This document shows positions 59,101-64,000 of a DNA stretch of 64,000 nt, in pieces; the stretch's first letter is position 1, and every line of letters starts with the position of its first letter. Where the stretch lies: the NCBI GenBank assembly GCA_036510225.1, contig DATCEH010000032.1, forward strand, positions 16,525 through 80,524, written 5' to 3'. Below the pieces are notes generated by a model that saw only the letters and a list, made by a program, of their open reading frames with translations, was not told where the DNA came from and did no database searches. The position numbers were made by a program, and so were the translations under genes. This DNA comes from Palsa-513 sp036510225. Its GTDB lineage: Bacteria; Actinomycetota; Thermoleophilia; Solirubrobacterales; Solirubrobacteraceae.

Positions 59101-59758
59101 CGACGTGCAGGGCCTCCAGCGTGGTCAGGACCGCCGAGATGTCGGTGCCGAGGAGCATCTTGCCGCCGTTGGGCAGGAGCGAGACCGACGTGTGGATCGG
59201 CACCGCTCGCCCGGCCAGCCTGAAAGCCTCGCGGGCGCCGAAGATCGCGGCCTTGACCTCGAGGATGTCCTGGGCCGTCTCGATGATCAGGAGGTCCACT
59301 CCGCCGTCGATCAGGCCGTGCGCCTGCTCGGTGAAGACCTCGACCAGGGCGGGGAACTCGATCGCCCCGAGCGTGGGGTCATCAGATGACGGCAGGTGGC
59401 CGGTCGGGCCGATCGACCCGGCGACGAAGCGGTCCTCCCCGGCCGCCCGGCGGGCGATCTGCGCTGCGTTGACGTTGATCTCGACCGTGTGGTCGGCCAG
59501 GCCCCATTCCCCGAGCTTGATCCGCGACGCCTGGAAGGTGTCGGTCTCGACGACGTCGGCCCCGGCGTCGAGCATCGACGTGTGAACCGACTCGATCACA
59601 TCCGGCCGCTGGAGGACGAGCGCCTCGTGGCACTTGCCCTGGAGTCCGCCGTAGTCCTTCGGGCCGAGCGACATCTGCTCGAGCGTCGCGCCGAGGCCGC
59701 CGTCGTAGATCACGACGCGAGAGGCGATCTCAGCCGAGAAGTCACGCACGCCGAGCAT
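56168..59758 (-). CDS. metH: cobalamin-dependent methionine synthase MetH
   Basis: A 1196-residue enzyme transferring the methyl of methyltetrahydrofolate to homocysteine via B12. All four modules are visible: homocysteine-binding (IYDGGLGATLEQM; zinc ligands in GLNCSTG and GGCCGTTPEH), folate-binding (GERVNSQGSRRAK; NSVNLEAGRAKLD), B12-binding (VFGDVHDIGKSLVNTILSNNG with the DxHxxG lower-ligand His) and the activation domain (GYGACPDQAEHEKVFRLL). No cobalamin-riboswitch-like element was seen in its leader. The last 40 residues are a divergent Ala/Asp-rich tail. Confidence 0.96.
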   Translation of the reverse strand: MLGVRDFSAEIASRVVIYDGGLGATLEQMSLGPKDYGGLQGKCHEALVLQRPDVIESVHTSMLDAGADVVETDTFQASRIKLGEWGLADHTVEINVNAAQIARRAAGEDRFVAGSIGPTGHLPSSDDPTLGAIEFPALVEVFTEQAHGLIDGGVDLLIIETAQDILEVKAAIFGAREAFRLAGRAVPIHTSVSLLPNGGKMLLGTDISAVLTTLEALHVDVIGLNCSTGPEDMRDAVRFLGEHSPLPVACIPNAGLPVQGPDGETIFPEPPGPLAASLGEFVDRYGVGIVGGCCGTTPEHIAALAERVAGSRVSRRPAPRPPHLSSMIGATLLAQQPSPTIVGERVNSQGSRRAKAMLLADDYDGLLRIAEDQVERGAHVLDLCVALTERQDEDEQMRVLAKRVSLATPAPIQVDSTEPEVMQRALEQIPGRAIVNSVNLEAGRAKLDRVVPLCLAHGAALIALTIDEESMAKTAARKVDVARRIHQYVVEEHGMDPQLLIFDALTFTLATGAEEFANSAVETIAGIRDIKAALPGVKTSLGVSNVSFGFGRAAREVLNSAFLHHCVQAGLDLAMVHPADITPYGEIPKLERALADDLVFNRREDATERFIEHFEEKGESAEEESADPTAGMGPEEALHFHILRRKKDGVEDWIDRSVEKIGAVPTLNGVLLPAMKEVGDKFGAGELILPFVLQSAEVMKKAVARLENYLDRIEGYTKGTVVIATVFGDVHDIGKSLVNTILSNNGYTVVDLGKQVPISRILEAAQEHDATAIGLSALLVSTSKQMPLGVAELHERGLEYPVLIGGAAINRDFGLRILYPQGKDSDEIYEPGVFYCKDAFEGLAKMDQLIDPDARAELVASTRTAAKRLRDKGPAPAELPTDDDSVRSAAQTDNPVPDPPYWGVHERDVELEEVFPHLDTHVLFKLHWGGRGVKGEAWRQLIQENFQPRLERMWREQDYLHPRARLGYFPCYSEGNELVVLDPADRETVLERLVFPRQPKHDRICLADFYRPRASGELDVVAIQAVTVGDAVTELMAKLEADGEFAEQLFTHGLGVQTAEGMAEWMHARVRAELGIGPTQGRRYSWGYGACPDQAEHEKVFRLLDAPAIGLRLSGGFALEPEQSTMAIVSHHPQAVYFAMKSGFLPSGTPPPDDVVQGSARDPTRGAPPDALAADEPRTQPDAEAVDTAVEARAGA

Positions 59759-59805
59759 GCTAGCAGCGGCAGGGCAAACCTTGACACAAGTTTGAGAAGG
59801 TTGAA

Positions 59806-60055
59806 ACGGAGAGGTCAGAGGCGGGCGAGCGCTCTGCGGGGGACTGGGTCGTCGAGAGAAGTGGACTCTCCAAGGAAAGTAGTTGACTGACTCAGTCAGC
59901 TACTTTCGCGACGAAGGTCTCGCATCCACCTCCACCGCCCGGGAGGGGCCCGGTCGATCAGATCCCACACCCCGCGCGCCCGCGCGCCCGACCCGCACCC
60001 GCACCCGCCCCACCCCGGGGCCGCCTCGCCCGTTCGGGATGTCACCGGGCTCAAC
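59806..60055 (-). repeat. interspersed hairpin-centred repeat, copy C (reverse orientation)
   Basis: Third copy, inverted relative to A and B. Read on the minus strand it runs from GTTGAGCCCGGTGAC through a G-rich block, the core inverted repeat (59876-59906), the second hairpin (59854-59858 with 59866-59870) and ends at CGCCCGCCTCTGACC. The right-hand block of A and B is missing, so this copy is shorter. It fills the gap between the divergent metH and DUF4235 genes, unlike A and B, which lie between gene ends. It may affect expression of either. Confidence 0.85.
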
Positions 60056-60074
60056 AGCTAGCCTATGCGGCGTC

Positions 60075-60365
60075 ATGAGGTTGCTCTACAAGCCCTTCGC
60101 CATGCTCTGTGGCCTGATCGCTGGGGCATTCTCCCGGCGCATCGCCCGGGGCCTGTGGCGGTTGGTCGACGACGAGGCTCCGCCGACGCCGACCACCGAG
60201 CATGCTGCCTGGTCGAAGGTGCTCGGCGCCGCGGCGATCGAGGGCCTCGCGTTCAGCGTCACCCGGGCTGCGGTCGACCGCCTCGGCGCTCGCGGGTTCG
60301 AGCGGCTGTTCGGGATCTGGCCGGGCGAGCGGGCCGAGACCGCCCCGGACCCGAAGAGCGCCTGA
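60075..60365 (+). CDS. DUF4235 family membrane protein
   Basis: A 96-residue protein: LLYKPFAMLCGLIAGAFSRR (hydrophobic with basic end), GLWRLVDDEAPPTPTTEHA and a second hydrophobic segment WSKVLGAAAIEGLAFSVTRAAV. This is the DUF4235 pattern, two membrane helices, common in actinobacteria. Function unknown. ATG 60075 starts the family N-terminus; the open frame running back through repeat copy C is not coding. Ends at a strong hairpin. Confidence 0.8.
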   Translation: MRLLYKPFAMLCGLIAGAFSRRIARGLWRLVDDEAPPTPTTEHAAWSKVLGAAAIEGLAFSVTRAAVDRLGARGFERLFGIWPGERAETAPDPKSA

Positions 60366-60382
60366 GTAGGCCGCTTAACGAC

Positions 60383-60410
60383 CTCGCGGCGCCCCCCAGG
60401 GCGCCGCGAG
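60383..60410. terminator. bidirectional hairpin terminator, 12-bp stem
   Basis: CTCGCGGCGCCC, loop CCCA, then the perfect complement GGGCGCCGCGAG. It lies between the convergent ends of the DUF4235 and universal stress genes. No T-tract, as is common in high-GC actinobacteria. Confidence 0.7.
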
Positions 60411-60442
60411 TCGACACGGTCGGCGACTGCCGGGTCCGAGCG

Positions 60443-61153
60443 TCAGGCCGTGACGACCGGCCCGTCGATCGTGACCGGCGTTCCGAAGTGGAGCATCCTG
60501 CTGCGGGGGACGACCAGGACCGGGCAGGTCGCGTTCTCGATCACGCGCTCGGCCGACGCGCTGACGAGGACTCGGCCGACAGCCGCCTCGGGCCGGGAGC
60601 CGACGACCAGGAGGCCGAGGTCGGGCGTGCTGGACTCGACGACGCTCGCGCCGGTTGCCCCTGCGACGGACCGGGCCGTCTCGCGGGCGCTGTCGTCGGT
60701 GCTGACAGGGCTGACTGCGACCGTCGCGATCCGTGCGTCGACGCGGTCGCGCAGGCCGACCGGGGCGACCGCGATCGCGACCGAGCCGCCGTCGAGCATC
60801 CGCTGGGCCGAGGTCCCCGGCGCGACGTGTCCGCGGGCCGTCCGGTATTCGGACCCGAACACGACGATGTCCGCCTGCTCGCGGTCGGCGAGTGCCCGCA
60901 GGCCGTTGCTCGTCGACGCGCTGATCACGACATGCAGCTCGGTGTCCGGGCGGCCGAGCTCGGCCGCCCCACGCTCGAGGCGGTGGAGGGACTCGTGCTG
61001 CTCGAGCTCCTCCCGGCCCTGCTCGGAGGCCTGGGCGTGACGGACGTAGGCGAGCGCCACTGAGGCGCCCGCGTCGGCGAACAGCCGGCCGAGGGCCAGC
61101 GCGTCGCGGTCGTTGTCGGTTCCGTCGTAAGAGACGATGACCTTCGTTGTCAT
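60443..61153 (-). CDS. universal stress protein, tandem UspA domains
   Basis: A 236-residue protein with two UspA-like halves. The first opens KVIVSYDGTDNDRDALALGR and has DIVVFGSEYRTARGHVAPG; the second ends LLVVGSRPEAAVGRVL...CPVLVVPRS, with the ATP-binding Gly-rich spacing only partly kept. ATG with GGAAGGAGAG upstream is a strong start; the frame extends further without support. Divergent from a LysR gene (119 bases between starts). Role in stress survival is inferred from the family. Confidence 0.85.
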   Translation of the reverse strand: MTTKVIVSYDGTDNDRDALALGRLFADAGASVALAYVRHAQASEQGREELEQHESLHRLERGAAELGRPDTELHVVISASTSNGLRALADREQADIVVFGSEYRTARGHVAPGTSAQRMLDGGSVAIAVAPVGLRDRVDARIATVAVSPVSTDDSARETARSVAGATGASVVESSTPDLGLLVVGSRPEAAVGRVLVSASAERVIENATCPVLVVPRSRMLHFGTPVTIDGPVVTA

Positions 61154-61259
61154 GGCTCTCCTTCCTTGCCCGTGTGGGTATCCGTTTGCGTACAGAAGTT
61201 TGGGAGCCAAGCATCGCACCCGCATCGCATCAGTACCAATGAAGTCTTCGATCTCTGCT

Positions 61260-61274
61260 ATTAGTCCTCCTAAT
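61260..61274. promoter_or_regulatory. LysR-type inverted repeat at the LysR start
   Basis: ATTAG-n5-CTAAT, perfect 5-bp arms, in an AT-rich island between the divergent usp and lysR genes. It overlaps the ATG at 61273, which hints that translation may begin at GTG 61282 instead. Probable autoregulatory LTTR box. Confidence 0.45.
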
Positions 61275-62232
61275 GTTAAACGTGAACCGCCTCCGGGTCC
61301 TCAGGGAGGTCGCCAACCGCCGGTCGTTCTCGGCTGCCGCGGACGCCCTCTCCTACACGCAGTCGGCCGTCTCCCAGCAGATCGCCACGCTCGAGGCGGA
61401 GACCCAGACCACGTTGATCGAGCGTCGATCGCGCGGCCTGCGCCTGACGGCCGCCGGCGAGCTGCTCGTCGAGCACACCGAAGGGATCATCGCCCGCCTC
61501 GAGGCGGCCCAGGCCGCGCTCGAGGAGATCGCCGGCGTCCGGGGCGGCCGCCTTCGGATCGCGTCGTTCCCGACCGCCGGAGCGACGCTGATGCCCTTGG
61601 CGATCGCGACCTTCCGCAGCCGGTTTCCGGCGGTCGAGCTGACCCTCGCCGAGGGCGAGCCGCAGGACATCGGCCCCCGTCTGGAGGCCGGCGAGTTCGA
61701 TCTCGCCCTGCTGTTCGAGTTTCCCCGTGCGGGCCGGCGGCTCGGACCCGAGATCAGGCGGGTCGAGCTGCTCGAGGATCCGATGTATCTCGCCCTCCCC
61801 GAAGCCCACCGACTCGCGGCCGCGCAGACCCTCCGGCTCGCCGACCTGCGCGACGAGGCCTGGGTCCAGACGTCGGCTCCGAGCCCGTGTGCGCGCCACG
61901 TCGTGCGCAGCTGCCACGCGGCCGGGTTCGAGCCGAACGTGGCCTTCGAGAGCGACGACTACCAGACGGTCCAGGGGCTCGTCGGAGCGGGTGTCGGCGT
62001 CGCGCTGATCCCAGAGCTGGCGCTCGCCCACGTGCGCGGGGACATCGCGATCAGGGAGATCTCCCCGCGGAGCCCGGTCCGCCGGGTGACGGTCGCGACG
62101 CCGAAGGACGCGCTGACCCCGGCTGCCGAGGCGATGCTGGCGATCCTCGAGGAGGCTGCCGCAGGCTACGCCGGGCGACGGCGGCCGAACGTCTCGAGGC
62201 AGGCGACCACCAGCCCCGACGCCGGCGGGTGA
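61273..62232 (+). CDS. LysR-family transcriptional regulator
   Basis: A 319-residue LTTR: HTH RLRVLREVANRRSFSAAADAL, SYTQSAVSQQIATLEAE (residues about 6-43), then the effector domain (GGRLRIASFPTAGATLMPLAI). FESDDYQTVQGLVGAGVGVALIPELA is typical of the ligand pocket and hinge. Start uncertain between ATG 61273 and GTG 61282. Divergent from the universal stress gene; convergent with amtB. The target is unknown. Confidence 0.87.
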   Translation: MLNVNRLRVLREVANRRSFSAAADALSYTQSAVSQQIATLEAETQTTLIERRSRGLRLTAAGELLVEHTEGIIARLEAAQAALEEIAGVRGGRLRIASFPTAGATLMPLAIATFRSRFPAVELTLAEGEPQDIGPRLEAGEFDLALLFEFPRAGRRLGPEIRRVELLEDPMYLALPEAHRLAAAQTLRLADLRDEAWVQTSAPSPCARHVVRSCHAAGFEPNVAFESDDYQTVQGLVGAGVGVALIPELALAHVRGDIAIREISPRSPVRRVTVATPKDALTPAAEAMLAILEEAAAGYAGRRRPNVSRQATTSPDAGG

Positions 62233-62240
62233 AACGCGGC

Positions 62241-62268
62241 GCGGCCGGGGACTCTCGTCCCCGGCCGC
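62241..62268. terminator. bidirectional hairpin terminator, 12-bp stem
   Basis: GCGGCCGGGGAC, loop TCTC, then GTCCCCGGCCGC, a perfect stem between the convergent lysR and amtB gene ends. It ends the transcription of both genes in all likelihood; no T-tract follows. Confidence 0.75.
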
Positions 62269-62301
62269 CGCCGCTGCGTCAGGTGTGCTGCTCCCGGGTC
62301 G

Positions 62302-63699
62302 TCAGGCAGGTACCGCGAGCGGCGGCGGCCCAGACCCCCCGGTCGCGCCGAGCGTCGGCACGTCGGCCGGGTAGACCTCGTTGCCGTGGATCGCGTGGTC
62401 ACCGATCTCGAGCTCCTCATCGCTGAGGCGCAGCGGGATGAAGATGCTGATCACCTTGAGGATGATGAACGTCATGATGCCGTCGAAGCAGATGATGAAC
62501 AGGCCGGCCAGCGCCTGCCACTTGAGCAGGGTGAAGTCGCCGTGGAGGACGCCGGGGACCGGAGAGACGCTTGGCGTGTTGCCGAGGCCGACGTACTCGA
62601 TCATGTTCGGATCAGCGAACACACCTACCATCAAACCCCCGCTCAAGCCGGCTATCCCGTGTGTATAGACCACCCCCAGGGTGTCGTCCACCCGGCGGAA
62701 GAGCGGTGCCCGGCTGAGGAAGCGGATCGACATCCAGACGATCGTCGACGCGATCAGGCCGATGCAGATCGCCCCGTAGCCGTTGACGAAGCCGGCTGCC
62801 GGGGTGATCCCGACGAGCCCCGTGATCATGCCGTTCACCGAGCCGATCAGGGACGGCTTCTCCTTGAAGGCGAAGTCCCAGGCGACCCACGTCAGGAAGG
62901 CGATCGCGGTGCAGAGGTTCGTATTCAGCACGGCCGCTGAAGCGTTGGCCCCCGCGAAGTACGGGTCCCCTCCGTTGAAGCCGTTCCAACCGAGCCAGAG
63001 GAGACCGGCGCCGAGCGAGACCATCGCGAGGTTGTTCGGCGCGTCGACTTCTCGGTCTCGTTGGAGGCGGGGCCCGATCACCGCCGCGGCAACGAAGCCC
63101 GACACGCCGGCCGCGAGGTGGATCACGTACCCGCCGGAGTAGTCGAGCGATCCGTGCTGGGCGAAGAACCCGCCGCCCCAGATGCAGAACGCGTTGACCG
63201 AGTAGACGCAGCCCGACCAGAGCAGGACGAACGGGATCCAGGCCTTGAAGTTGAACCGGCCGAGCACGCTCCCGAGCAGGAGGAGCGGCGTGATCGCGGC
63301 GAACACGAGCTGGAAGTAGACGAGCGAGGACTGTGGGAAGCGGAACGCAGGCCCCGGCAGGTTGTCGACCAAGGGAATGTTCGCCCGCTCCTCCTCAGCC
63401 TGATGGCCGAGCTCGGAGCCTGGGTGGCCGAGGAAGTTGTTGAAGAAGCCGTGGCTGCTCCCGCCAAGGTGGAACGGGACACCGAAGCCCATCTTGAACT
63501 CGTACAGGACCCAGGCGATCAGGACGAGCGCGAACCCTGTGAACGCCATCATCATGCTGTTCACCGACCAGCGCTTCTGCATCACCCCGCCGTAGAGCAC
63601 GACGAGGCCGGGCACGCTCATCAGGCCGACAAGCGTCGCAGCGGTCAGCTGCCAGGCATTGTCGCCCGGGCTCAACCAGGATGGATACGGGGAATACAT
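62302..63699 (-). CDS. amtB: ammonium transporter AmtB
   Basis: A 465-residue ammonium channel with eleven expected membrane helices. The pore twin histidines lie in YVIHLAAGVSGFV and VVYTHGIAGLSGG; also SLDYSGGYVIHL, NLAMVSLGAGLLWLGWNGFNGG and NGMITGLVGITPAAGFV. A long outer loop after helix 2 (HLGGSSHGFFNNFLGHPGSE) is unusual. ATG at 63697-63699 is set by AAGGAGG five bases upstream. No glnK follows. It belongs functionally with the glutamine synthetase and nitrate genes, though about 36 kb away. Confidence 0.93.
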   Translation of the reverse strand: MYSPYPSWLSPGDNAWQLTAATLVGLMSVPGLVVLYGGVMQKRWSVNSMMMAFTGFALVLIAWVLYEFKMGFGVPFHLGGSSHGFFNNFLGHPGSELGHQAEEERANIPLVDNLPGPAFRFPQSSLVYFQLVFAAITPLLLLGSVLGRFNFKAWIPFVLLWSGCVYSVNAFCIWGGGFFAQHGSLDYSGGYVIHLAAGVSGFVAAAVIGPRLQRDREVDAPNNLAMVSLGAGLLWLGWNGFNGGDPYFAGANASAAVLNTNLCTAIAFLTWVAWDFAFKEKPSLIGSVNGMITGLVGITPAAGFVNGYGAICIGLIASTIVWMSIRFLSRAPLFRRVDDTLGVVYTHGIAGLSGGLMVGVFADPNMIEYVGLGNTPSVSPVPGVLHGDFTLLKWQALAGLFIICFDGIMTFIILKVISIFIPLRLSDEELEIGDHAIHGNEVYPADVPTLGATGGSGPPPLAVPA

Positions 63700-64000
63700 G
63701 CGCCTCCTTAGTGCAGTAGATCTCGTTCGCGCCTCCCTGCCCAAGGCCACAGCGCGCGACGACGCGGCAAATTGCTCGCGCCGCAATCAAAACGCCGCCG
63801 GGTGCTTTCCAAAATGGCCCTGTGGCCAACAATCCGTGGACCGGCTTGTCCGATGGGACAGTCGCTCAAGCGACCTCCAGCGGTGGCGTGGCCGACCGCT
63901 TCCAAGGTGGCTGGTCGGCGGCGCCGAGACGGGCCGCCGGCGGCCGCGGACCCGCGCCGAGAACCCGCTGGGCGGCCTCAGCTCTGGCTGTGCGGCACGC
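63700..64000. other. amtB upstream region, mostly featureless
   Basis: About 300 bases to the right edge. The only structure seen is ATTGC-n7-GCAAT (63771-63787), a weak inverted repeat about 70 bases before amtB. No GlnR-type box was found. Short open frames here are not gene-like. Confidence 0.35.

Noticed and set aside
33767..60000. A shared small protein beginning MTDSVSYF or MTQSTTF in the three repeat copies
   Set aside because: The reading frame is not kept: copy A is in another frame at its start, an indel separates the copies, and the tails are low-complexity. The conserved thing is the DNA hairpin, not a peptide.
59759..60062. Cobalamin or SAM riboswitch upstream of metH
   Set aside because: The gap is filled by repeat copy C, and no B12-box or S-box-like conserved segment was found near the start.

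Overview
The window is 64 kb of very GC-rich chromosomal DNA with short intergenic gaps, ATGA/GTGA/TGATG gene overlaps and many GTG/TTG starts. It carries an actinobacterial gene set (HemQ-type coproheme decarboxylase, DUF4235, DUF3618 and phage-holin-like envelope proteins, SoxR, actinobacterial-style QueA). I infer an actinobacterium, most plausibly a soil member of the Thermoleophilia/Solirubrobacterales. No rRNA, tRNA, CRISPR array, transposase or integrase was recognised.

Layout. 1-3.6 kb: biotin operon bioB-bioF-bioD (minus; bioD runs off the left edge) preceded by a free-standing biotin/lipoyl carrier protein. 3.7-9.8 kb: a family-2 glycosyltransferase, copy A of an interspersed repeat, two overlapping ABC exporters and a LysR regulator. 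9.9-26.9 kb: nitrogen assimilation (a glutamine synthetase-like protein; a nitrate reductase fused to an FAD/BFD electron-transfer module; nirBD). The nitrate and nitrite genes are split by a 9-kb surface/secretion cassette: a 2005-residue repeat protein, three tail-collar proteins, a sulfotransferase-like protein and a DUF6916-like protein. 27-28.5 kb: a retron-type reverse transcriptase with a candidate msr-msd RNA directly upstream. 28.6-33.6 kb: a secreted beta-propeller protein, glycerol kinase, an acyltransferase and a TPR-like protein. 33.6-34.4 kb: repeat copy B. 34.5-41.4 kb: an SDR, an HNH nuclease, a SoxR-controlled SDR-queA operon, soxR, a methyltransferase, and a nitrilase-TetR operon with a clear operator. 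41.5-47.7 kb: small envelope proteins, DegV, a 63-bp minisatellite, an Fe-S trafficking group (grxD, bolA, A-type carrier), a small HTH protein, a YihY-type membrane protein and AlkA. 47.7-54.8 kb: ferredoxin reductase, HemQ, a GT4-flippase fusion, an ECF sigma factor with a membrane partner, and two thioredoxin-fold proteins. 54.8-64 kb: a low-complexity protein, a GIY-YIG protein, metH, repeat copy C, DUF4235, a universal stress protein, LysR and amtB.

How they work together. GlnA, nitrate reductase, NirBD and AmtB form an ammonium/nitrate assimilation set; a GlnR-type motif lies just upstream of nirB. GrxD, BolA and the A-type carrier form an Fe-S module, and HemQ plus ferredoxin-NADP reductase suggest the coproporphyrin haem route.

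The most interesting element is the retron-like locus. A 447-residue reverse transcriptase (YADD, QG..SP, VCGLVVN) is preceded by a 169-nt segment bounded by a perfect 12/12 inverted repeat, whose inner copy abuts the RT start codon and which contains strong internal hairpins. No recognisable effector gene is attached. Second is an interspersed, hairpin-centred repeat family (three copies plus a partial one) that matches no mobile element I know. All assignments rest on reading the sequence; no database search was possible.
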